A stretch of DNA of 64,000 bases from Artemisia argyi. Its lineage: Eukaryota; Streptophyta; Magnoliopsida; Asterales; Asteraceae. The stretch is from contig CM060703.1 in assembly GCA_030686995.1 (NCBI GenBank), positions 1,334,501-1,398,500 of the forward strand, written 5' to 3'. Of this stretch, positions 24,756 to 35,730 are shown one piece after another; the first letter of the stretch is position 1; each line of letters opens with the position of its first letter. The position numbers and the translations under genes were made by a program. A model generated the notes under the pieces. The model made no database searches and was not told the DNA's origin. It saw only the letters and a list, made by a program, of their open reading frames with translations.

Positions 24756-26127
24756 TGAAGAAATGTGAACATTAAAGACATAACATGCTCATAAGCTATG
24801 TTGCTTTTTGTGCAGTGATAAGATGTCAATATTCAGGCGACACATTGGTTTTTTGACACTCCATCAGTTTTCCACAAAAGCTATTAGGCCAAAAGCAGCT
24901 CTGCGTTTTTTTTAGAAGCAGTGGGAAAGGAGGTGAAAGAAGGAGTGATTTTCTTTCTCTCAAGTCAAAAGATGATATTGCCTTTTAGTTGTGTTATGTG
25001 TATTATTATTATGCTTATATTCTTTTACTACACGGTTGGTTCGGCCAGAGGTGCCATTGCCTTCTGATATTTTGGTAAAATTCTTTTTTAAACATGTGAA
25101 TGTGATAGAGTTGCCTTGTTTTTGTACACCAGAAGGGTAGACTTCAAAGTCTTGTTAATTGAAAGAATAGATTGTGCCTTTTTTCCAATTTTTGCATACA
25201 TTTTTGGGCTAAATTTTATTTGCCGATGCATTGGTAGCAAGAGTTCACTTCTTTGTAGAGTTCAAGATTTCAGTTTGGAACCTGGATGTGGGGTTATAGA
25301 CATTTTTGCAGTAGGTTGAGTTCTTGACATTTTTTTCATCAGCAGCTGTCGAAAGATCATTCATGCTTATGTAATTTAGTTTGCAAAATGTGGCATAGGT
25401 TGTTATAAGCACATACAAACGCTGGTACATTGTCTCCTCTTCTTCGGCTTTGCTTCAAGTATTGACTTAAGTGAGAACAGAGGTACATAATGCATTATAG
25501 CAACACAGCAAATGCATTATAGCAGCGTACATAATGCTAAACCTCGTTTGAGATGTCTCCTTTTCTGTGCTTTAAGTTGCTCAAAATATTAACATCCTCT
25601 GAACTTTGTTCATTTTATTTTATGCATTTAATGTAATGTGGCGAATATTGAAGTAATTATGTTGCAACTCATGAACATTGATTGATAGCATATGAGAGGG
25701 CATATACATCTAATGTGTAGAATTGCTGTTCTGATGCAATGCAGAGCATAAAAAATGTGTAGTGTTGTTGTACTGATGCAATGAAGTTCAAATTTTTTTT
25801 AGGTAAGCGCACAATAAACCCATCTCATGAGCACGAGTCATACATCCCTTGGTACAAGCATAAAATTATGTTGGATAGAATCATGTTAAAAATTAAACGC
25901 AAGTGTATTAATGTAATAATCTGATAATCAGCTGCAAGAACATCAACAACAAGAATATACCAAATGCAGACAGATCATACCACCTCAACATTTAAACAAT
26001 GGCTACAACCACAACCAACTCACTTCTGATTTCCAACACACTCAAAACCAAACACTTTAAAGTTTAAACAGCCATACACCCTTTTACTAGCTTTACTCAC
26101 AAAAGAAAGAAAAAAAGAAAAATAATA

Positions 26128-26382
26128 CTCCCTCCGTCTCATAATTATAATCCGCTGTTAACTTTTGAAGTCTTTAATTTTTAACTTTGACTTTAAATAT
26201 TTTTATTTGTATTATATATTACTTGATGCAAAATATATGAATGGATTGAGTTTTAAATGTATTTTCCATTTGTATAATTTTTATCAAGTATTATACAACA
26301 CAAATAAAAATATATAAGGTCAAAGTTGCCAAATAAAGCCTTAAAAAGTCAACAGTAGACTATAATTATAGGACGGAGGTAG
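26128..26382. mobile_element. Stowaway-like MITE, complete
   Basis: 255 bp between TA dinucleotides. Ends are ctccctccgtctcataatta and the inverted taattataggacggaggtag. The interior is largely self-complementary. Two relatives share interior words such as ttgactttaaatattttt and aaggtcaaagtt: 27627-27877 and 52385-52617. TA duplication and termini fit the Tc1/mariner superfamily. Confidence 0.85.
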
Positions 26383-26410
26383 TAATAATAATAAGAGGAT
26401 TGCTAGAGCC

Positions 26411-26441
<31 letters not shown>

Positions 26442-27230
26442 CAAAACACACCCACAAAATGAGTTGGCATTATTTGATTAGTGTATTTGAGTATAGTTCT
26501 CTCTCTTCTTTTTTATTAAGCCAATAAAAAATGACAACTTATTTTGTGGACATGTTTTTTGAAAGTTTTTTTTTTGTGAGTCTAACAATTCTCAAATAAT
26601 AAACAGGATCATTTGAAAGGAAAACGCGAGCCTCATGTGGCGCTGTCCGGAAGCGTTTTTCTGAACCATTTCGGTTGGTCACGACTGTTCATGACTCGAA
26701 AACACGAGCCACAGTGAGAAGCTCATGCCGTCCGATCGCGACATTTGTTTGTCAATTTGAAAAGACTGAAGCTTGCACGTTTGTTTGTCAATTTGAGCGA
26801 CCAAGGGACAGAGCTTTATTCTCTCATTAATACACGGAGACAAAATGTATTGCAAAAACGACATTAATGTTTCATATTTTTGCAAAAAAGCCACCGAGAG
26901 CTAACTTCAGTTAGTTTTCTCGTTAAGTGTCACATGACTGAGGATATTATCGTCATTTTATTCATTTCAATGGCTAAATTTGTAAATGAAGACTTAGGGC
27001 CCGTTTGGTTCGTAGATGGGTTTAGGATTAGGATTTAGATTTAAATTTGGATTTAGATTTGGATTTATATTTTGAATTAAATGAAAAGAGAGAAAATAAA
27101 TGATTGATAAATTTATTTAATATGTTTGTTTAAATAAAAAGTAAGAAAAAAATAAAGTTATTTGTGGTTGGGAAAAAAGGATAAAAAAGAAATGAAAAAA
27201 GCTCACATGTTATGATTATAGTAATAACGA

Positions 27231-27262
27231 GTTTGGTACCCGCGCGTTGCCGCGGAATTCTT
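27231..27262 (-). mobile_element. Helitron-like GC hairpin
   Basis: aacgagtttggtacccgcgc followed by gttgccgcgg is almost the same as 62779-62815. On the minus strand a GC-rich hairpin would be followed by a T-rich spacer, as at Helitron 3' ends, but the canonical CTRR is absent (ctcgtt instead). Confidence 0.35.
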
Positions 27263-27426
27263 TTGTTGCCGTTAGCTACTTAACATGAAGTTAGTTACTT
27301 AGGACTGATTTTGCAATTGATGTATAACATGAAGGACCATTTATGTAAATTATTTGAGGACTAAATTTGCAATGAACCACTGAGATGAAAGACAAAGTGC
27401 GTACAATTTTTTTTTTAATGTTAAAC

Positions 27427-27537
27427 ATAACGGTCGTTAGTTAACAGCCGTTAAATAACTAACGACCGTTAATACTAAAAAAAAAAAAAAAAAAAAAAAA
27501 AAGTTACTGTAGCAAGCACTGTGCTTGCTACAGTAAC
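27427..27537. repeat. Two adjacent inverted repeats around a poly(A) tract
   Basis: First hairpin: aacggtcgttagtta paired with taactaacgaccgtt (about 27431-27472). Second: gttactgtagcaagcac, one T, gtgcttgctacagtaac (27503-27537), a perfect 17-bp stem. A run of about 24 A separates them. They lie next to the Helitron-like hairpin at 27231 and may mark an element terminus. Confidence 0.85.
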
Positions 27538-27626
27538 CTCTTACCCTTTAGTATATTATATAATGGTGTGGTGGTCTTTTCGTTGGGGTTCTTTGGCTTT
27601 ATTTATAGCATGTCCACTTATTATTA

Positions 27627-27877
27627 CCTTCATCTTAAAATTATAGTCTCTTTTTGATTTTTTCGGTCTTTTTTCTCAATTTTGACTTTAAATATTTTTG
27701 TTTGTGTTATACAACAGTTGATGAAAATTATACCAATGAAAAATACATTTAAAACTCAATCCATTAATATATTTTGCATCAAGTATTATGTAATATAAAC
27801 AAAAATAATTAAGGTCAAAGTTAAAAAATAAATACCGAAAAAGTCAAAAGGAAACTATAATTTTAGGACGGAGGGAG
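27627..27877. mobile_element. Stowaway-like MITE, same family as 26128
   Basis: 251 bp between TA dinucleotides. The right end is actataattttaggacggag then ggag; the left end is diverged (ccttcatcttaaaattatag). It shares interior blocks with 26128-26382. Confidence 0.8.
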
Positions 27878-28325
27878 TAAGAAATTACAATATATTGTTG
27901 CAATTGTTCTTTGTTTTTCATATTAGCTTTTAGGGAGTATATTATTTTATGTATTAACATATTTAAAATGATAGAAAACCAATATTTAAAATGAACAATA
28001 GTTTAACCATATTACTTTACGTTTTGTTCTCGAGTTAATTATGTAAAAGAAGATAAAAGAAAAGATTGAGGAGAAAAGAAATGAATAGAGTTCTCTTTCT
28101 TTAGAGTAAAAAGAAATGAATAATAGTAATATACTCAGTACTTCCTAGTAACAACAGATAAAAGGAGTTCATGTGTCATATCCATGCCATATCGAATTTT
28201 AAAAGTCCTTATTGTAACAATGTTTTACTCGCTTAGGCATGTATCTACCATAGTCCCGCAGGTAGCAAAAGAATATTATAAACAATATTAGCTGTATTAA
28301 TATTGACATATTGTACCTCAAGGTA

Positions 28326-28490
28326 GGGGTGAGCAAACAAAACCGAAAAAACCGAAACCGAACCGAAAAAACCTACCGAAACTAAAAACCGATGGTTCGG
28401 TTTTTAATTTTTCAAAAACCGAAATACACGGTTCAGTTTCGGTTTTCGTCCAAAAACCGAAGCGCAAAAAACGAGCCGAACCGATTTTAT
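28326..28490. mobile_element. hAT-like element, left end only
   Basis: It begins taggggtgagcaaac followed by dense aaaaccgaa / cggtttt repeats, as in the complete element at 55199-55987. No matching right end is found before the LINE relic, so it is truncated. Confidence 0.55.
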
Positions 28491-28619
28491 TATATAATTA
28501 ATATAATATGAATAAATAACTAAATAAATCAAATTTATAAAATCATATTCATTTTGTGGGTAGATTTATAAAATATTTATCATAACGTTTATGTTTATAT
28601 GCGTGTTTGTCGTATAGAA

Positions 28620-28860
28620 AATACCAAGTAAGTCACCCGGATTTTGGATCCATTTATCCCACGAAAATCGGTTCTTAGAAGCCCGATGAGAAGCCTATAG
28701 GAGAGACATCCTTTGAACCGTAGAAAAAATATCTTGGTGACGAATAGTTGTCGCTTCCGCCTCCGAAGGCGCATGAAGGATTTTGTTTCTCCAGTTCCAT
28801 ATTGACCACATACAAGTCAAGCAGATTGCGTGAAATAATTTGGCCACCCAATTGTCTGTC
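28620..28860 (-). pseudogene. LINE reverse-transcriptase C-terminal (zf-RVT) relic
   Basis: The minus strand reads about 75 codons with one internal stop. NWVAKLFHAICLTCMWSIWN, then WRNKILHA, and later a TVQRMSLL segment, are typical of the tail of plant non-LTR retrotransposon polyproteins. No reverse-transcriptase core or poly(A) end is attached. Confidence 0.55.
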
Positions 28861-29256
28861 GAGAAACCTGTATTATACGTACTAACTAGTTATAGTTGTA
28901 GAGCATCTTCTTTCTCCCCGGACGACAATGATTCACCCCCAATTTCTCCACACTATCATCATCATCATATAAGTAAATTACTTAAACACCCAAACACAAA
29001 AACCACCCACGCGCATTGTAACCCTTGACGTGATCAATTTCATCTTGATACAATGCCTTATTGGCGCATGCCAACTTTGTAGCATACATATGAAACCAAC
29101 AGCAGCTAGTAGCTACCGAATAGTATTTTCGAATGACATCTATTATTAAAATATAAGGATAGAGGTTCGAATGACATCTACAGTGGTGGTAAGTAGAGGG
29201 AAATGGTGTTGGTTGTATGGTGATAGAGGGTGGTGGCTGTGTTTGTAATGTGATGA

Positions 29257-29259
<3 letters not shown>
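28861..29259. other. Gene-free stretch inside the Mutator-like region
   Basis: No exon is supported. The ORF at 28840-29028 overlaps the LINE relic on the opposite strand and looks spurious. Confidence 0.4.

Positions 29260-29303
<44 letters not shown>
29260..29303 (+). repeat. Poly(A) run, 44 bp
   Basis: Uninterrupted A tract inside the Mutator-like region; it creates a poly-Phe stretch in a spurious minus-strand ORF. Confidence 0.95.
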
Positions 29304-29306
<3 letters not shown>

Positions 29307-29640
29307 GTGTTTGTGTGTTGGTGGTGGATGGATCAAGAAAATAGAGAAAAGAGAGAGTTAGAAATAAGAAAAAAAGTGTGTAATTGTATTTGCATTTATG
29401 TGTTTTTGTTCTTGATGTTTTTGTTGTTGTATTAAAATTAAATATAAATTCAAATGGGGAAGAAGACGATGGTATATTAGTCATTTCACTGCACTTAACG
29501 AGGAAAACTAACGAAAGTTAGTGAACAGTGTGTTTCGGTGGCTTTTTTGCAAAAATATGGAACATTAGTGTAGTCTTTGCAATACTTTTTGTCTCGGTGT
29601 ATTTTTGCGCATTTGAGCTACTTTAGGGACCATTTTTGCA

Positions 29641-30469
29641 ATTTACCTTTTTATTTTTTATTTTATTTTTATGGTGGATTGGTGGAATATGTTTCGTTTG
29701 GGCTTTTTTACTTAAGTGGTTTTTGTGGGCTCTCTCTAATGAGATGAATTAAAGTTTTGGGCCCAATTTTAATAAACAAAGTATCTTTCTTTTACAAGCT
29801 AGTGTTTAAAGTAGTAATTGCTACATTTATGTATACGAATGTTTTAAGCATTCTAAATCCATAATAAATGTTTTAATGGTTGCTTCTATTCGTGTTTTCA
29901 TTTACAAAGAAAACAAGAAGAAAAAAAGGTCAACAAAGTACTGGATAAAAATCTTTAAGCCAACAGTACGACAGTAGTGATGAAGAGTAATCCTTCATTT
30001 GTGATAGCATTTAAACTTAATAGTTAATTATTCCTTGCTGTAACGGGTCTAGCCCAGATTTTATATGGACAAGATATATTGATTTTTGCATTACCCGATA
30101 GTTGGCACATTCCATAAGTAGTTGATACTTATTTTTTAACCAGTTCGATATATCATGTGATTTTTTTGTACCAACTGCTTAATGTGCATTTGACTTTCCA
30201 CCTACTAAGTTAATGTGGATTTGGTAGTATTTGTGTATAAAGAAGTTTTATTTCGTATAAAAATAAGCACCATTTATTTTATTTATTTGTTTTCATACTT
30301 TTCATTGTTCATTTTACATATATTAGATAAACACTTTCTTTTTTTTTTCAATTTTTGTGTTTAAGATATTTGTCATTACTCATTATTCATTTACGTCTAA
30401 TTAGATTTCATCAAATAATATTATATATAATGGGATTAATGGGTATGTTAAGTTTTTTGGTATAAAAAC
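29641..30469. other. Gene-free AT-rich stretch
   Basis: I see no exon, terminal repeat or tandem array. Confidence 0.4.
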
Positions 30470-30625
30470 TTACGGGTGTTTGTTTTTGCACTTTCCCCTT
30501 TTCGGTTCTTCTTCCCCTAATCCAAAATTGAGCGCCGGTGATGGTGGTTCCGGTGAACCTTTGTCTTCTCCGGTGAAATCAGAGGTTTTCGGTGTGAATC
30601 TCTCCTTTCTTCAATCGTTTCTTCA
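30470..30625 (+). other. Exon-like segment with a GT donor; gene not recognised
   Basis: The plus frame reads LFGSSSPNPKLSAGDGGSG and then LSSPVKSEVFGVNLSFLQSF before CAG|GTACTG at 30625. The composition (Ser, Pro, Gly) and donor look like the N-terminal exon of a plant gene, but no family is recognised. It lies 570 bases upstream of the GT43 fragment copy 2 in the same orientation. It does not resemble the IRX9, IRX9H or IRX14 N termini as I recall them. Confidence 0.3.
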
Positions 30626-31198
30626 GGTACTGCTTTGCTTTCCCTTTTTAGTATCTAATAGTGTCGTCGTTCTGCTTCCTACATTGTACACCTATTATTC
30701 GATTGCCTATGTGCAATTGCCACGTGTACATATTACTTTTGCTATTACTAGATCCTTCAATTATACCGCTATCTTAGTAGTAGGTAGCTTAAGAGCTAAA
30801 GATTAGGAGTAAGTGCACGAGCATTGTAGACACGTGCAATATATTTATCTTTATGTTACATCAAATTAATATCTTCTTTATGTCAAATATGAAGTTGTGA
30901 ATTCCTTTTTTGAGCGACCAAGGGACAGAGCTTTATTCTCTCGTTGTCTATCTGATTGAAAGAAATAGTAACTTATATTTGTTGGGGCGGGGAAAGTGTA
31001 AATTCCAGACCATCCGATTAGTAGCACTTTGACTATCACGTTAGCAATAGTAGTAGTCTTGAAAAAAACAGATTAGAAGATTCGGAAACGCAAAATGGTG
31101 TTACATAAGCTCCAATTCAGGAATAAATTTGTCCATGTTTTCATCCATCACTGTGTGCTTGTCTAGACACTAAGATGTTGTTTTATGTTTGACTGCAG

Positions 31199-31711
31199 TC
31201 GGTTTGGCACTTGGCCAGTTGCAATGGTCGCACAAAGCAAAAACAAGGCCACTTTGGAAGGTCCGGTTTGCAATGGAAGTCAAGTGATTGGGTGGCACAC
31301 AAATGAGAAGAGTAAAAGGCTCAGAAGATTTCATGTTGACATGTCAGGATTCGCATTCAATAGCACCATCTTGTGGGATCCAAAGAGATGGGGAAAACGC
31401 AGCTCAGCTTTGATTCGTCAAATGGACACCGTCAAAGAGGGATTCCAGGTAATTGTATAAATTAATTCAGGGAATTGTCATTTATTTAAAGTTTGGGATT
31501 TAATTTTTACTGTTTGTTTACTCGTACTGTTACATTTCAGGAGACTACCTTTATAGAACAGTTGGTGGAAGATGAAAGTCAAATGGAAGCGACTCCTTCC
31601 GGATGTTCTAAAATCATGAACTGGCATCTTCATTTGGAAGCGCATGGGCTTGCTTATCCAAGAGGCTGGTTACTTCAGAAGAACCTCGATGCTGTTCTTC
31701 CTATCGAGTAA
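31199..31711 (+). pseudogene. GT43 xylan glycosyltransferase (IRX9/IRX9H-like), last two exons, copy 2
   Basis: Exon A 31199-31448 and exon B 31541-31711 have the same borders, lengths and stop as copy 1 at 23010. The joined product is again 139 residues. By eye it differs from copy 1 by only a few residues (WGKR for WEKR, RQMDT for RQVDT). The intron differs more (92 against 75 bases). 5' exons are absent here too. An undamaged frame in both copies is unusual for dead fragments and suggests young duplication. Confidence 0.85.
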
Positions 31712-32726
31712 AAGGCGATGCTTGTGACCTTCCAAACAAGAGCCAGAAAGAGGTATGGTTCTAGTTGCATTTTATTGTTGGCAAAATAGATAAAATTCGC
31801 ATTCAGCATTCAGATTTTTCATTACATATGCAAAGAAAAAGATTGATCAATGGCATACTTATATATTCATGATTTCTGAAACAAATGAGAACTTGTGAAA
31901 CTGATAGCTTGAAAAAAGTAATTAACTAAATTCAAGAACAAATTAAAATTATACATATTTTGACAATGAAAAAGCCTAAAAGATAACATCTGAATGAAGA
32001 ATATTTTTAAATCTGTTTTCATTTCATAGAAATAAATAGAAAACAATGATTGCTAGACATTAAGGGTGTGAATAGTTTTGCTTAGATGAGGCTCTTTTCT
32101 GGGAAACTTTTCTATGGAAACTGAAAAAACAAAACGTGTTCAAGTTGACCTCTTTGGCTCTTTCAGCAATTGTCTTCTTGGAAATAGAAAACTCAGTAAT
32201 CCAAATTTTAAAAATAGAAAATGCAACATTATCTGAATATGCTTTCCAAATTTTAAACACATTTTTAAAAACTAAAACGTCCTCCATTTTCTAGAGATTT
32301 AGAGAAAATTTCTCACTCCTAAATGCACCAAGCCTTTTTTATTTCCATGTTTTTAATTGCTAGGATTGTCTTACTATTTCGTGTAAATTATGCTCTCTTA
32401 TGTAGTATGAACCTTCCAAAACATCTAAAATACCAATACCTATAGTTGCAAGGGATGTGATAAATTTACCCAACTACCCACTCAGATTCTAGACTTTTAT
32501 GGTGCATGTGAACTTCTGAAGTTGTTAACATATTTAGTAAAGTAATTGCTATTTTAGAGTGAGGGGATTGCCTAGAATTGCAACTAAAAAACTTAAATCT
32601 CCCCAAGTGGGATATGGGTACTTTGCTCACTCGTCGAAAGGAGTGGAAGCTCAATATATCAGTTTGATATCTAGTTATTCATTGCAAACCTAGTGTTTTA
32701 TATATGATTGACTTCTTTGTGAACTG

Positions 32727-32925
32727 AAGAAGTCCTAGTGGTAAGGCACTTGACTTACTAAAAAAAGCCTAGGGTTCAAACATCACTAATTACACATTTG
32801 GGGGTGGCCAAGGAAGGGTCGGAAACAGTCACGGGATACCTGGTTAGGCTGCGTACATCCGAGTAAAGAAAAGTCGCCCTCCCTGGGTTTACAACAGGAA
32901 AACCTCATTCGTTTTCTTTTTGAAG
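32727..32925 (+). mobile_element. tRNA-derived SINE, copy 2
   Basis: Same position relative to the GT43 fragment as copy 1 at 24561, so inherited through the segmental duplication. The A box is damaged (gtcctagtggtaaggc); the B box is agggttcaaacatc. Confidence 0.7.
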
Positions 32926-33475
32926 AAATGTGAACAATAAAGACATAACAAGCTCATAAGTTGTGTTGCTTTTTGTGCAGTGATAAGATGTCAATATTCA
33001 GGCGGCACATTGGTTTTTTGACACTCCATCAGTTTTCCACAAAAGCTATTATGACCAAAAGCAGCTCTGCGTTTTTTTTGAAGCAGTGGGAAAGGAGGTG
33101 AAAGGAGTGATTTTCTTTCTCTCAAGTCAAAAGATGATATTGCCTTTTAGTTGTGTTATGTGTATTATTATGCTTATATTCTTTTACTACACGGTTGATT
33201 CGGCCAGAGGTGCCATCGCCTTCTGATATTTTGGTAAAATTCTTTTTTAAACATGTGAATGTGATAGAGTTGCCTTGTTTTTGTACACCAGAAGGGTAGA
33301 CTTCAAAGTCTTGTTAATTCAAAGAATAGATTGTGCCTTATTCCAATTTTTGCATACATTTTTGGGCTCAATTTTATTTGCCGATGCATTGGTAGCAATA
33401 GTTCCCTTCTCCAACACTCACTCAAAACCAAACACTTTAAACAGCCATACACCCTTTTACTAGCTTTACTCACAA

Positions 33476-33528
<53 letters not shown>
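33476..33528 (+). repeat. (ATA)n microsatellite, about 17 units
   Basis: Perfect trinucleotide run. In copy 1 of the segmental duplication the same place (26107) has other sequence, so the array expanded after or at the breakpoint. Confidence 0.95.
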
Positions 33529-33529
<1 letters not shown>

Positions 33530-33646
33530 CAGGACCATTTGACAGGAAAAAGCGATCGAGCCGCATGTGGCGCCGTCCGGAAGTGTTTTTCTGGACAATT
33601 TCGGTTGGTCACGACTGTTCATGACTCGAAAACACGAGCCACGGTG

Positions 33647-35428
33647 TGGAGCTCGTGCCGTCCGGTCGCTTTTTGTCGGAAAACGTGGGTAGATTGACAT
33701 GGTGATTTTAGAGTTTGTATAAAGAAAAAACAAACAAATATATAAATAGAAATAGAAATAATAGTAAATAATTGAGAAAAGAGCCGACAATGACTTTGTA
33801 TATATAGTCTCAAACAAATTGTACACACTTTTATTTACGCATATAATAATTTAAAAATAAGTAAAAGAAGATAAGTAGTACGAGTACATGATAATTATAA
33901 ACCATAATAAGTAGTATTGCTGACACGTGGCCTCCTCTTTCATTTCAAACCAAACCATCGGATGGAATCAGATCTCCTCAACAATTTCTTCATTCCTCCA
34001 ATTGCAGTCCCGACAACAACGAAAATGAATTACAAACTTGCATTGCTGACATTTTAAAATCAGTTTGTATTTCACTGCACCTCCACACTCGGTGCATGGA
34101 CCATCGCTCTCAATCCCTTGAACAAACGAGAGAGGATGCGGGTGACGACGACTTTCAAACTTGTGAATACCCCCAAACTTTATATTCACATACGGATAAG
34201 GTCGTCCTTGACAATACATGTAATCATAATTTGTTGATACAGATGTTTCAGATTGAAGTATGTGTGGTGCACAAAAAGTATGGATTGACCAGGCACACTT
34301 AGAACAGTGGTAGAAACACTTCTCTGGATTTAATGGGTTCTCACAAATTTCACAAAAGTATTCACTTTTATGATTTTCAGCCGGGTGGTAACTTATTCTC
34401 ATAGGGTGCTTGTCATACTTATGCCTAATTTCACGAGGCAATAACAAAGCACACCCGACATGTACACCATCTTCACAAGTGTCACAAGCGAATGAACCTT
34501 GTTTTTTATAAATGGAACTTTTACATATAAGACACGATGTGTCTAAGTTGTACTTTTTTTTGAAAGATCTGGAAAGGATGTGACCTGAATGAGCTTCGTG
34601 TGTGATGTTTTGAGGTATGAAACTACAAGTAACATCAACATGATAATCGCATCGAACACAACCTGTAGGCAAACCCATTACACTCTAACCCACAAACTTT
34701 GCATTCAAACACGGATAAAAACTTATTAGGGGCATTTGAATGGAGAATGAGTGTATGTTCGGGGTAGGGGTGACCTGGGTATTTTTCTACTTGAGTAGGA
34801 AGCAGGGTGCACCACTCATGCAGAACAAAGTTACAGTCGTCATTGACACACTTGTAAAATGGAACACTTGTGACTGGTCTCACACACGCATTGCATAATA
34901 GTTGAACCTTCTTCATCGGGTTATGACAAGATATAACTGCAGTTTTTGTGGAAGTTGATGTGCTTGCAATATCGTTGCATTCAGTACGGACCAGAATTAG
35001 GGGGTGTGGATGCAAGTTGTGTTTTACGTAGTTCCCCTCATGTGCTCCAAATGTTCCACGTTCAACTAGTTTAGCAAACATGTGTGTTTGTATGCTATAA
35101 CTTTCATCAGGGAATGGGAGATGGAGGAGATCTGGATATTCAGAATCTTCATAATTTTTTATGACCAATCTGTTTTCGGTACCTAGTAAACAAAAATTGT
35201 GGTTAAAATGAGAAGCTAAATTATCGGACTATCAAAAAGTATAAACACTCATAGTATCTGACTTACCTCTTGATGTTGCACAAGGAATATGTGCATAGTA
35301 TCTGCATTTTTCACATTTATAAAACCAGGTGTTTGGACTCAATTTAAAATCTCTTTTACATACCCTGCACTTAGGATAATATTGATCTTTCTGATCTTTG
35401 TATGGGAAGGAATAAGAAAGGATGAGCG
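33647..35428. repeat. Tandem duplication unit A (proximal)
   Basis: The unit tggagctcgtgccgtccggt ... to the exon-1 remnant is repeated from 35429 onward (tggagctcatgccgcccgat ...). The junction at 35428/35429 joins mid-exon-1 DC1 coding sequence to the 3' flank of the next copy. The unit is about 1.78 kb. Confidence 0.85.
33968..35428 (-). pseudogene. DC1-domain protein, truncated and frameshifted tandem copy
   Basis: Plant DC1 (divergent C1, Cys/His-rich) proteins bind zinc and are often linked to defence or redox signalling. This copy has the end of exon 1 (35428 to about 35276, with a good GTAAGT donor), an intron, and exon 2 (about 35187-33968). Exon 2 is broken by one extra G near 34664, in the codons after CNGFAY, so the frame shifts there. 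Downstream, the frame at 34678-33968 is intact to the stop and keeps the Cys/His pairs (CLICKS, CDTCEDG, FCEICENPLN, CTECGG). The first ~230 codons are missing because the duplication begins inside exon 1. Most likely a dead copy of the neighbouring gene. Confidence 0.85.
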
Positions 35429-35730
35429 GGTGTGGAGCTCATGCCGCCCGATCGCTTTTTTGTCGGAAAACGTGGGTAGATTGACATGTTGATTTTAGAG
35501 TTTGTATAAAGAAAAAACAAACAAACATATAAATAGAAATAGAAATAATAGTAAATAATTGAGAAAAGGGCCGACAATGACTTTTTATATATAGTCTCAA
35601 ACAAATTGTACACACTTTTATTTAATTTAAAAGAAGATAAGTACAGTACATGATAATTATAAACCATAATAATGTAGTATTGCTGACACGTGGCATCCTC
35701 TTTCATTTCAAACCAAACCATCGGATGGAA

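Larger units (their letters stand above)
22202..26740. repeat. Segmental duplication, copy 1 (carries a GT43 fragment)
   Basis: It is colinear with 30786-33660: both start with gtgcacgagca ... cgtgcaatatatttatcttt and both contain the GT43 exons, the same SINE and the same downstream blocks. Copy 1 has extra sequence at about 22581-22900, 25255-26030 and 26107-26600 that copy 2 lacks. Part of the extra sequence (25574-25990) has a third relative at 56890-58490. Confidence 0.85.
26820..29640. mobile_element. Mutator-like region bounded by long diverged inverted repeats
   Basis: About 26820-26960 (acacggagacaaaatgtatt ... ttttgcaaaaaagccaccga ... ctcgttaagtg) is the inverted counterpart of about 29485-29615 (cacttaacgaggaaaactaa ... 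tcggtggcttttttgcaaaa ... gtctcggtgta). Arms are roughly 140 bp and imperfect. No clear target duplication was found and there is no transposase. The interior holds a Helitron-like hairpin, palindromes, a MITE, a partial hAT and a LINE relic. Mutator assignment is inferred from arm length only. Confidence 0.5.
30786..33660. repeat. Segmental duplication, copy 2
   Basis: Colinear with 22202-26740 but shorter: three blocks of copy 1 are absent. One join (33411-33413) runs from ttcccttct directly into ccaacactca. It ends against the DC1 3' flanking sequence near 33660. Similarity is high throughout, with small indels. Confidence 0.85.

Noticed and set aside
29146..29484. 112-residue minus-strand protein
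   Set aside because: A long poly-Phe stretch comes from the 44-bp A run; the remainder is low-complexity Thr/Ser with no domain.
33303..33826. Poly-Tyr and poly-Ile ORFs
   Set aside because: Created by the (ATA)n microsatellite.
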